Source of the DNA: Synechococcus sp. Tobar12-5m-g
GTDB taxonomy: Bacteria > Cyanobacteriota > Cyanobacteriia > PCC-6307 > Cyanobiaceae
Length of the DNA stretch: 64,000 nucleotides
Assembly (NCBI RefSeq): GCF_024345415.1
Contig: NZ_JAGQBB010000001.1
Location: forward strand, 62,001-126,000
Direction of reading: 5' to 3'
The first letter of the stretch is position 1. The number at the start of each line of letters is the position of its first letter. Under the pieces are notes generated by a model. It was not told the DNA's origin and did not search any database. It saw nothing but the letters and a program-made list of their open reading frames with translations. Shown here in pieces: positions 9,579-17,375 of this stretch. The position numbers were made by a program, and so were the translations under genes.

Positions 9579-10437
9579 ACTTGAAACGGACGGGGTGACC
9601 CTCCACTATCAGCAGCTCGGCCAACAATCTGGGGCTGGCCCTGATCTGGTGCTGATCCATGGGTTAGGCGCCAATTTGGCTTTTTGGTACCTGGGCATAG
9701 CCGCCAAACTGGCAGAAAACTATCGTGTAATCATCTACGATTTGCGTGGCCACGGCGAGAGCAGTATGCCGCCGGCTGGATATACTCTTCCGGACATGGC
9801 TCAGGATCTACAGCACCTGCTCCAGTATCTGGGTGTCAAACGGGCACACCTGGTGGGTCACAGCTTTGGAGCCCGAGTAGCGCTCTGCTACACCATGCTC
9901 CACCCCCAACAAGTCGAGACACTCACCCTGGCCGACGCGCAATTCACCTGCCTTCAGCCGCGCATTCGCCTCAAAGACTGGCCGTACTGGCAGGAGTGGC
10001 AGCAACAGCTGCGCAGGCAAGGGGTGGTCAATCTCCCCGCCGACAACGAAATCATTGATTTTCCCCTCCTCAACCATCTCAACCAGGTGGCCTCCACCTC
10101 AGACCAGCTAGCCCCATCGCCAGCCCAACGGCCGTCGCTGCGCCAGCGGGGGATGGGGCGCAAAGGGACTGCCAACTGGGAAAGATTGCTGTCCCAGACC
10201 ACCGCCCGCCAGGAGTTAGAAGATCAATCACCCCTTAGTGTGGAGGGCCTTCAGCGCCTAGAGGTGCCGGTACTGGCCATGTTTGGGGAATACTCCCACT
10301 GCTTGCCCTCCTGTTGGGAATTGAAGGCGCAAGTGCCTCACTGTGAGGTGGCCATTATTCCAGGGGTGGGCCACTTTCATCCGGCCCTCAAACCGGATCA
10401 GTTTCTCCACCACCAAGTAAAATTCCTCACCCAGTAG
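9571..10437 (+). CDS. Alpha/beta hydrolase
   Basis: A 288-residue alpha/beta-hydrolase-1 protein with VLIHGLGA (oxyanion region), YDLRGHGES, nucleophile elbow GHSFGA (Ser98) and a C-terminal GVGHFHP with the catalytic His. The ATG at 9571 overlaps the preceding gene by 8 bp; a GTG at 9565 is also in frame. It has the size and motifs of type II thioesterase-like or lactonase-like hydrolases, but no motif fixes the substrate. Position suggests a role in product release, editing or ester hydrolysis within the cluster. Confidence 0.83.
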   Translation: MPKLETDGVTLHYQQLGQQSGAGPDLVLIHGLGANLAFWYLGIAAKLAENYRVIIYDLRGHGESSMPPAGYTLPDMAQDLQHLLQYLGVKRAHLVGHSFGARVALCYTMLHPQQVETLTLADAQFTCLQPRIRLKDWPYWQEWQQQLRRQGVVNLPADNEIIDFPLLNHLNQVASTSDQLAPSPAQRPSLRQRGMGRKGTANWERLLSQTTARQELEDQSPLSVEGLQRLEVPVLAMFGEYSHCLPSCWELKAQVPHCEVAIIPGVGHFHPALKPDQFLHHQVKFLTQ

Positions 10438-11006
10438 GGGCTACCCAGCCTTGCTTCGCTGACCTCAGCTGGACTGCTTATTCTGAACTGAGGGATAGAA
10501 CATGCGGTATGCCAGTTAGATTGAGTCCATTCCTGATGCCTCTCTCGCTCGTTCAGCAAGACCAGATTGTTCTGAATTGTGGCGCCGGTGAAGCCAATAC
10601 CCACATTGACAAGCGATGGGGGTTAAGGGCATGAGAGTAGGGAAATAGCATCATCCATTCTGTTGGTTCATGATTGAGGGATTGCATGATGAGCTGCCTC
10701 ACGGTCATTCTCGCGCCTAGAGGGAGCACAACGTGGTCAAGGTGATTGAGCGGGCTCTTCAGAGCAAACCCAGCCTTGGAAAGCACTCCATCGATGCGAT
10801 GGTCCGAATTCTAGTTGCAGAAACGGGAACCACACTAAAAGCCTTGCATCATTGGCTCACTAGGATCGGGGATTTCGCGGCGGCTTATAGTGAAAAGACC
10901 GGTTCCGTTCATCTGGACTGCAAAGGCGAACTCGATCCTGGAGAAGCTGCTATGTCTTCGGTCGCGGGTCTCCGAGAAGCCACCCAAATGGGATATGTTG
11001 ATTTCG
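10438..11006. other. 569-bp stretch without a convincing gene
   Basis: The otherwise tightly packed cluster opens up here. One weak open frame (GTG 10733 to 11020, plus, 95 residues) overlaps the start of the next gene and matches nothing I recognise. A minus-strand frame at 10553-10786 is equally unconvincing. No clear terminator or inverted repeat was seen. The stretch may be the remnant of a lost gene or a promoter region for the dehydrogenase and the genes after it. Confidence 0.5.
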
Positions 11007-11780
11007 ATGAGCAATATTGATCGTCTGCCGACAAAGGTTGCCATTGTGACGGGAGGAAGCAGCGGCATTGGACAGGCCATCGCCATTGCACTGGCCCGGG
11101 AGGGTTATGGGGTCACGATAGTGGGCACCAGTCACCAGCGCATAGACGACACCTTGTCCCAGATGGCTCAGTTCACCCCCCTGGAGATGTTGCTCGGGCT
11201 ACGGTTAGACGTCCGGCAAGCTGCCGACATGGAAGGCATGGCAAGATTGACCCTTGCTAAGTTTGGTCGGCTGGATCTACTGGTGACCAGCGCCGGCCTT
11301 GGCAAGAAATCTGGCTCTGCCCGGGTCGTTCCCCACCCAACATCAACGCTGCCCCTGGAAGATTGGCAGGAGGTGATTGACGTCAACTTGACAGGGGTGT
11401 TTTTGAGCAATCGGGCGGTGCTGTCTGCCATGCTGGCCCAAGGCAGCGGCCATATCGTCAACATTTGCTCTTCTACAACCCTGCATGGTCTTCGGGGCCA
11501 ACCCTATGCCCCAGCTTACTGTGCATCTAAATTTGGTGTTGTCGGCTTGACTGAAAGCCTAGAGGCGGAGGTGGCAACAGCGGGTATACGAGTCCAGGCG
11601 ATTTTCCCAGGCCCAGTCTTGACCCCGCTGGTGGCGCAGACCGCTCTGCTTAAGCTGTTTGACAACCGCGCCATCAGCCCGGATCATTTTGCCCGCAGCG
11701 TGGTTGCCTTGGTGCAGCAACCACCGGATGTGACCGTGATTCACCCCCATCTGCTTCCTTTTCTTGGGGATCGCAGCTGA
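11007..11780 (+). CDS. Short-chain dehydrogenase/reductase
   Basis: A 257-residue classical SDR. It has the TGGSSGIG dinucleotide-binding motif near the N-terminus, SAG in place of the common NAG, NICSS with the catalytic Ser, and YCASK with the Tyr/Lys pair. The ATG at 11007 puts the Rossmann motif at residue 12 onward; an ATG at 10995 is a second choice. Such enzymes reduce ketones or oxidise alcohols with NAD(P)(H). Because the visible PKS lacks a ketoreductase domain, this SDR could supply ketoreduction in trans, but that is inference from context only. Confidence 0.85.
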   Translation: MSNIDRLPTKVAIVTGGSSGIGQAIAIALAREGYGVTIVGTSHQRIDDTLSQMAQFTPLEMLLGLRLDVRQAADMEGMARLTLAKFGRLDLLVTSAGLGKKSGSARVVPHPTSTLPLEDWQEVIDVNLTGVFLSNRAVLSAMLAQGSGHIVNICSSTTLHGLRGQPYAPAYCASKFGVVGLTESLEAEVATAGIRVQAIFPGPVLTPLVAQTALLKLFDNRAISPDHFARSVVALVQQPPDVTVIHPHLLPFLGDRS

Positions 11781-11820
11781 GCAAGCAATCAAATCTAATT
11801 CACCCCCTAAACCCCGCCCT

Positions 11821-13410
11821 ATGACCCCTGCTCCCCATACCCGACAAAGACCCTATGATCCCTCCCCCAACCCCGGGCTGAGGTTTGAGCAGTTCCGCCA
11901 GATTTGTGCCAACGGCTTTGGCGATGGCTATAACAGTTTTGCCCACTCAGCGGCATGGTTCAAAGGATGTTTGTACGTGGGCACCACACGCTCAAACCTC
12001 TGTATGTTAAAGCTTAGCCTCAATCACCTTTGCGGGGACCTGAGCCAGCTCTCCGCCTGGCCAGTGGAATGCCCTACCACCTTGGAGGGCATCTACGAGC
12101 TCGATCGACGGGCCCAAATCTGGCGCTATTCCCCACCCACAGAACAATGGCAGCAGGTGTATTGCTCGCCACTGGTCAAGCCCGCCAGTCAAGAAGCGAT
12201 TGAGGTCAAAGGCAAAGACGGAAAGACTGTCGTTATTGGAACCAAAAACCCCTTGGTAGCACGGGATATCGGCTACCGAGGGATGACTGTCTTTCAGGGT
12301 GAGTCTGATCCCGAGCCAGTACTCTATGTAGCCACATGGGCACCCAGGTTGGCCCCTGGCCCGCTAATCTTGCGGTCCGAAGATGGCATAACCTTTGTGC
12401 CGGTGTCTGACTACGGCGTCATTGGTCTTCCCATCACCAGCCTACGCTCACTGACTCCCTTTCAGGGCCGACTGTTCATCGCCCCGACAGGCAGCCGTGG
12501 CGGCAATATGAATGTATCGGCAGTGCCTGTGGTCTACGAAAGTCACGATCCGCGTCAGGGTCAATGGCGGGCGGCCTCCGAGCCGGGCTTTGGGGATGGG
12601 AAAAATGAAAGTATTTTCTCCCTCTGTAGCTCCAGCGATTGGCTCTACGCGGGCACGTTCAACTGTGAGGGGTTTCAAGTTTGGCGGACCGATGCCAGAG
12701 GCGATCCTCCCTACCATTGGACCCAGGTGTTGAAGCGCGGCGCTGGGCGCGGGCCTCTCAATCAAATTGCTCTTAGCATGGCTTTCTTTAAGGGCGCGCT
12801 GTACGTCGGCAGTGGCATTCAAAATGGGGGCTATGATCGGATCAACAACATCGGCCCCGCAGCCCCCCAGCTTATTCGGCTGTTTGAAGATGGTCGGTGG
12901 GATTTAATCATCGGCAATGCCCTGGAGACGTCAGAGGGCATCAAGGAACCCCTGAGCGGGTTGTTGGATGGCTTTGGCAATAGTTTCAATGGCTACTTTT
13001 GGCGCATGGCCGTACACGACGGATGGCTCTATTTGGGCACCTACGAGTCTAGTGGCATGATGGGCTGGATCGATCTAGACGAGCTGCCCCAGTATGCCAA
13101 ACGTCTCGTGGAGGGCGTTGGGGTGGATCACATCATGAACTGCCGGGGCTTTGAACTCTGGCGCAGCTGGGATGGCGAGAATTGGCTTCCGGTCAATCGC
13201 AAGGGATTCAATAATCCCTTCAACGCCGGGGTGCGAAATCTTATCCCGTCTCCGGTTGGCCTGTTTGTGGGTACGGCCAACCCCTATGGCCCTCGCATTG
13301 CCACCAAGGTGGGCAACGAGTGGGTGTATGTGGACAACCCAAGCGGAGGGTTAGAAGTATGGCTGGGGCAACAATCTCCTCTTCATGGAGGTTCTGGGCA
13401 GAAAGCCTGA
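11821..13410 (+). CDS. Predicted beta-propeller protein, function unknown
   Basis: A protein of about 529 residues that I do not recognise by family. It contains at least six copies of a strand-like motif of the form hydrophobic-L-Y/F-V/A/I-G-T: LYVGT, LYVAT, LFIAP, LYAGT, LYVGS, LYLGT and LFVGT. They are spaced through the chain and often preceded by FKG, FQG or DGW. This periodicity resembles Kelch or sialidase-type propeller blades. No signal peptide is evident. The frame extends upstream to a TTG at 11764 overlapping the SDR stop; ATG 11821 is preferred although no good ribosome-binding site is visible. It may be a binding scaffold or a lyase/oxidase-like propeller serving the cluster. 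Confidence 0.7.
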   Translation: MTPAPHTRQRPYDPSPNPGLRFEQFRQICANGFGDGYNSFAHSAAWFKGCLYVGTTRSNLCMLKLSLNHLCGDLSQLSAWPVECPTTLEGIYELDRRAQIWRYSPPTEQWQQVYCSPLVKPASQEAIEVKGKDGKTVVIGTKNPLVARDIGYRGMTVFQGESDPEPVLYVATWAPRLAPGPLILRSEDGITFVPVSDYGVIGLPITSLRSLTPFQGRLFIAPTGSRGGNMNVSAVPVVYESHDPRQGQWRAASEPGFGDGKNESIFSLCSSSDWLYAGTFNCEGFQVWRTDARGDPPYHWTQVLKRGAGRGPLNQIALSMAFFKGALYVGSGIQNGGYDRINNIGPAAPQLIRLFEDGRWDLIIGNALETSEGIKEPLSGLLDGFGNSFNGYFWRMAVHDGWLYLGTYESSGMMGWIDLDELPQYAKRLVEGVGVDHIMNCRGFELWRSWDGENWLPVNRKGFNNPFNAGVRNLIPSPVGLFVGTANPYGPRIATKVGNEWVYVDNPSGGLEVWLGQQSPLHGGSGQKA

Positions 13411-13458
13411 TTTACTGGCAAACCGTCGCGACTAAATTTGCCTAAATGTGGCTTTCTT

Positions 13459-15945
13459 ATGTATATTCCCTATCAAAATCGGTTTCGCCGAGATCTGGTC
13501 ATCGCCGGCGCCCATAAACGAGGCCAGGATTCGGATCAGCTTTTTTGGGTCAAAGACCCCAGGACGGGCAAGCTATTTTGTCTTAGACCGGATGAATACT
13601 TCCTCTGCCTGGCAATGGATGGTGTTGCCACTCCCGAGGCAATTGCTGTTGCTTCTCAAGAACATTTTCAACGGCCAGTTTCTGCTCAAGCGGTACTGGC
13701 GTTCTCCAAGCAAATGCATCAGTTGGGCCTACTGGAGCCCTGCCCGGTGGGGCAGGACGAGACTCCGCAAGCTCTAGACCATGAAGCAGCCGAGAAACCC
13801 AGGGACAACCTCCCATCCACCACAGATACCCTGCCTAACCTCAACCAGCCTTTAAGAGGGAACCGGTTAAAATCCCAGCAGCGGTCAGCCCCCCAAACAC
13901 CTGAATTCAGTGTTTGGCTGTGGTCGGCACCCAAACCCATTGCATTTTTGGCGCGCTTAGCCCGTCTGTTTTCCCCATTGCGGGGAGTGCTCAAACTGAT
14001 GGCCAAATCGCTGATTGTGATCTTCCCTGTAGCGCTATTTACGGTGGCTAGGCATCATGTCTGGCTGTCGAACGATATCAAGTTTTATATTAACGGCAAT
14101 TTCAGCAATTTGATCATTGTGTTGGTGGCCTCTGGGGTGCAAAGGTCGCTAGCCAAATTGGCGCTAGGAGCAGTGGCGTCCACCTATGGCAACGCCGTTC
14201 AAAAGCTGGGATTTGGCCTATTTTTAGGCATGCTACCAACGTTCCTCATATCTCTAAATGAAAGACGAATGTCCCGCCAGCAGAAGATTCAGATCCACGG
14301 GACTTCAATTTTAGTCAGGTTTTTTCTCCTTTCCCTGGCTACGTTCATTTGGTATAGCAGCTATGGCAGATATACTGCTTTGACGCCCTTGTCCGTTGTG
14401 ATCATGCTTACTGGGTTCTTTGGCTTGCTGTTAGACGCAATCCCTCTTTGGCCCGGTGACGGCTACTATTATTTGATTGCCAAGCTTGGTCTATCTGACA
14501 TCTTTGGTCGATCTTATCAAATTTGGACGATGGTCCTCCAAAGGCAGCCTTTGCCTAGATCGCTCAACAGGCGAGAACAATTCGGCTTACAAGCGATGGG
14601 GCTAATCGGTTTTAGTGCCTTGGTTGTTACCGCATTTCTGAGTATCTTTTTGTATTCTATTGGCTTGGCCCAGGATTTTGCATCCAACATTTTGGGGAAC
14701 GCGGCTGAGTTTGTTCTAGTCGGCAGCATGTCTGCTATTTTTGTCTACAAGTTATTTGGAGTGTGGTCTATCATGAGTTCCGTTGACGACAGGCCCTTGC
14801 CCAAGCCACGCGAAGGCCAGGATGATCTGGCGCCCAAACCCAGAGTAGGAGCGTTGAATGTTGGCTGGCCCAGATTCCTCAAACGATCCTTTCTGAAGCC
14901 GATCGGGCTGGGACTGGCCACTGTCATTGTTCTGTTAATTCCCTATCAGTTTCGTCCCGGTGGGCAAATAACCATTAATCCCCAGAAAGAACAAAAGATT
15001 GAAGTGCCGGTAGCAGGCAAGGTAGTCAAAGTCTTTTCCCAAGATCAAGATGATCAGTTGATTAAGGCTGGCACTGTGATCGCCACCCTTGAGTCTACCG
15101 ATCTGGACAGTAACTTACGTGAAATCCAGCAACAGATCACTGGCCAACTCTCTTCTATTTCCGGGCTCATGGCTAAGGTTGGGGAGGACAAGCAGCAGCT
15201 CCAAACCTACACCGATCAAGCAAGGCTTAGCGCTCTTAAATATGAGCGTGATTTTCAGCTGTACAAGCAGGGGGCGGTTTCACTGAGTGCAACGGAGGAT
15301 GCGGAGCGGCAGGCCTCCACCGACAAAAATAATGTTCTGACTCAGAGGAAGGTCATTGAGGGAGCCCTCCACGACGTGGATCGTGCCAAGGCGGATCTGG
15401 CCAAGCAAAGACAGCAAGAAAGCTACCTGCGCAGCCAGTTGCAACGGACCAATCTGCGGATGCCATTTGATGGCTACCTGGTGACCACCCAGCTGAATCG
15501 CAAGGTAGGTACCTATCTTAATCAGGGTGATACCTTTGCGACTGCCAAGGTTGCTGGTAAGGCCTTGTTGGGAGAGATTCTGGTACCCGAGTCGGAGAAT
15601 GACCACGTCATGCTTGGGCGAGCGGTAGAAGTGAAATTGTTTGCCTTCCCACAGAGTCCCATACGGGGGCAAGTGATCTCAGTAAGCCCAGCGGCGCTTA
15701 CCAACGAGACCACCGGCACGGTGAGCACTGCACCAGAGACCGGATCCGAAGCCCAGGTAGTGGATGAAACCGCTGGCAAGGTAGTTAAGGTGACAGTGAA
15801 GATCAGGCCTGACCCTGGAATTCTGATCAAGCCAGGAATGACTGGGCGGGCAAAGATTGATGGTCAAACCATGCCCCTGGTGGTCGTCTTTTCGAGAGCG
15901 CTGGTGAGGTTTGTGACCGTGGAAATGTGGTCCTGGCTACCCTGA
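13459..15945 (+). CDS. PqqD-like / inactive M50-like / HlyD-adaptor fusion protein
   Basis: An 828-residue membrane protein. Residues 1-90 look like a PqqD-type peptide-binding domain. Residues about 165-440 form a polytopic region resembling M50 site-2-protease transporters: LWPGDGYYYL keeps the third metal ligand (Asp334), but the aligned HExxH helix reads AKLALGA (232-238), losing both His and the Glu. After a last membrane helix (about 475-495) comes a periplasmic HlyD adaptor with a barrel-sandwich lobe (IEVPVAGKVVKV), a long coiled-coil hairpin and a second lobe (LRMPFDGYLVTT). The ATG at 13459 is preferred; the frame opens at a TTG at 13438. Likely an export adaptor for the cluster product or a peptide; no ABC or RND partner is in the window. 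Confidence 0.8.
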   Translation: MYIPYQNRFRRDLVIAGAHKRGQDSDQLFWVKDPRTGKLFCLRPDEYFLCLAMDGVATPEAIAVASQEHFQRPVSAQAVLAFSKQMHQLGLLEPCPVGQDETPQALDHEAAEKPRDNLPSTTDTLPNLNQPLRGNRLKSQQRSAPQTPEFSVWLWSAPKPIAFLARLARLFSPLRGVLKLMAKSLIVIFPVALFTVARHHVWLSNDIKFYINGNFSNLIIVLVASGVQRSLAKLALGAVASTYGNAVQKLGFGLFLGMLPTFLISLNERRMSRQQKIQIHGTSILVRFFLLSLATFIWYSSYGRYTALTPLSVVIMLTGFFGLLLDAIPLWPGDGYYYLIAKLGLSDIFGRSYQIWTMVLQRQPLPRSLNRREQFGLQAMGLIGFSALVVTAFLSIFLYSIGLAQDFASNILGNAAEFVLVGSMSAIFVYKLFGVWSIMSSVDDRPLPKPREGQDDLAPKPRVGALNVGWPRFLKRSFLKPIGLGLATVIVLLIPYQFRPGGQITINPQKEQKIEVPVAGKVVKVFSQDQDDQLIKAGTVIATLESTDLDSNLREIQQQITGQLSSISGLMAKVGEDKQQLQTYTDQARLSALKYERDFQLYKQGAVSLSATEDAERQASTDKNNVLTQRKVIEGALHDVDRAKADLAKQRQQESYLRSQLQRTNLRMPFDGYLVTTQLNRKVGTYLNQGDTFATAKVAGKALLGEILVPESENDHVMLGRAVEVKLFAFPQSPIRGQVISVSPAALTNETTGTVSTAPETGSEAQVVDETAGKVVKVTVKIRPDPGILIKPGMTGRAKIDGQTMPLVVVFSRALVRFVTVEMWSWLP

Positions 15946-15961
15946 TAGGCCATGTATCCGT

Positions 15962-16351
15962 ATGTTTGAGCACTCCAGCACTCGAGTAGAGCTTGTTGAA
16001 AGGCGCGATCGGCTTCTCTACAACGCGGCCTGTTTCCAGTTTCTGCTCAGCGAGTCCAAGTCCGAACTGGAACATGGGGAACTTCTAGATGATGACCGTC
16101 TGGCTTCCCACTCGACCCCCAAGGAAGAAATGATGTCGTTCTTCGTCCAGTTGGATCAGTTTGTGCGTGATCGCGTCAGCGCTGACCCGAGCCTAGGCTA
16201 CCTCGATCGTGTTGATCCGCAGCAGAATGTCCAGGAAATCAAGAAGCTTGAGTATCAAACAGCTTGGTTAGAGCGGCTGCTTAACTTCCTTCACTTAGAG
16301 ATCAAAATGCTCAACGATGCGCTGCACCAACTGGAACAAGCCGATCAGTAG
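15962..16351 (+). CDS. Small helical hypothetical protein
   Basis: A 129-residue charged protein predicted to be almost entirely helical. Heptad-like stretches at the C-terminus (WLERLLNFLHLEIKML and following) suggest a coiled coil. No signal peptide, Cys motif or catalytic signature is visible and I do not recognise a family. It starts 16 bp after the HlyD-like fusion on the same strand, so it is probably the last gene of the cluster transcript and could be a partner of the adaptor. Start codon ATG. Confidence 0.65.
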   Translation: MFEHSSTRVELVERRDRLLYNAACFQFLLSESKSELEHGELLDDDRLASHSTPKEEMMSFFVQLDQFVRDRVSADPSLGYLDRVDPQQNVQEIKKLEYQTAWLERLLNFLHLEIKMLNDALHQLEQADQ

Positions 16352-16628
16352 CCAATTCCGCTGACACGATGTGAGGCGGTTGGCTTTTACTGGACCAATT
16401 CGGGAACAGCGATCGTTAACTCTCAGCGGGATGGGTCAGTTGCAATCTGCCTATAGACCATCTGGGGAGTTCAGCCTCCCAGTGAGCGACGAGGTCTTAC
16501 ATCGTAGTACCTCTCCAGAGGAAGCGGGACAGACTGATTTCAGCATCCCAGCCAACTTCATGGATCCTGATAGACACCTATTCATCCTTGACAGTTGGTG
16601 CAGCAGCTTAGGGGGGGTGTCTCCCGGC

Positions 16629-17357
16629 TCACCAGAACAGCTCGGGCAGGTTGCGGAACGCCTGACGCACCCCGGCGCTCCATTCAGCACTCAGGGCGGC
16701 GAAGTAGGGGTCGCCCTCCTGGAAACGGCGCCGATGGCGAATCTGCAGGCTGTCGCGCTCATAGCAGACCAGATCGATCGGCATTCCCACCGAGAGGTTG
16801 CTGCGCATGGTGGAATCGAAGGACACCAGCACGCATTTGGTTGCATCGGCCATCGAGGTGCTGGGGGTGAGCACCCGATCGATGATCGGCTTGCCATACT
16901 TCGCTTCGCCGGTTTGCAGAAACGGTGTGTCTTCTCCCACTTCGATGAAGTTGCCTTCGCTGTAGAGGCGAAACAAACGTGGCGGTTCCCCCTTGAGTTG
17001 GCCACCCAGGATGAAGGAGGCATTGAACTTGACGGGGCCGCCCTCCAGAAAGGTGGCATCGCGTTGCTCGATGTCACGCATCGCATCGGAAACCACCCGG
17101 GCGACGTCAAACATGGTGCCTGCCGTCCAGAGGTTGTCGGCCCCATCCTGGAGAGATCCCCGCTGCTTCAGCAGGCTCACCACCGCCTGGGTGCCAGCCA
17201 GATTGCCGGAACTGAGCAGAATGATCACCCGATCACCAACCCGTTCGAAGCAGGTCATCTTGCAGAACTTCGCGAAATCATCGACGCCGGCATTCGTGCG
17301 GGAGTCGGAGGCGAGCACGATTCCCTCCTTCAGCAGGATGCCGACGCAGTAGGTCAT
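16629..17357 (-). CDS. Anbu-type (ancestral beta-subunit) proteasome-like peptidase
   Basis: A 242-residue protein related to HslV and proteasome beta subunits (COG3484, predicted proteasome-type protease). The mature N-terminal Thr nucleophile is residue 2 (MTYCVGILL). ASDSRTNAG gives the conserved Asp, and a Lys follows in AKFCKMT. The length matches the Anbu family. It is the last gene of a minus-strand group with a transglutaminase-like protein 18 bp upstream and an N-formylglutamate amidohydrolase-like protein, matching the known Anbu neighbourhood type. ATP-grasp and alpha-E partners often found with Anbu are not in this window. Confidence 0.88.
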   Translation of the reverse strand: MTYCVGILLKEGIVLASDSRTNAGVDDFAKFCKMTCFERVGDRVIILLSSGNLAGTQAVVSLLKQRGSLQDGADNLWTAGTMFDVARVVSDAMRDIEQRDATFLEGGPVKFNASFILGGQLKGEPPRLFRLYSEGNFIEVGEDTPFLQTGEAKYGKPIIDRVLTPSTSMADATKCVLVSFDSTMRSNLSVGMPIDLVCYERDSLQIRHRRRFQEGDPYFAALSAEWSAGVRQAFRNLPELFW

Positions 17358-17375
17358 TGCTTGGTTGGTTCTCCC

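Noticed and set aside
10733-11020. 95-residue frame between the hydrolase and the SDR as a real gene
   Set aside because: No recognisable motif, GTG start without a clear ribosome-binding site, and overlap with the SDR start; kept only as part of the gap description.
16352-16628. Attachment site or tRNA at the composition boundary
   Set aside because: No tRNA-like cloverleaf, direct repeat or integrase was visible in these 277 bases.
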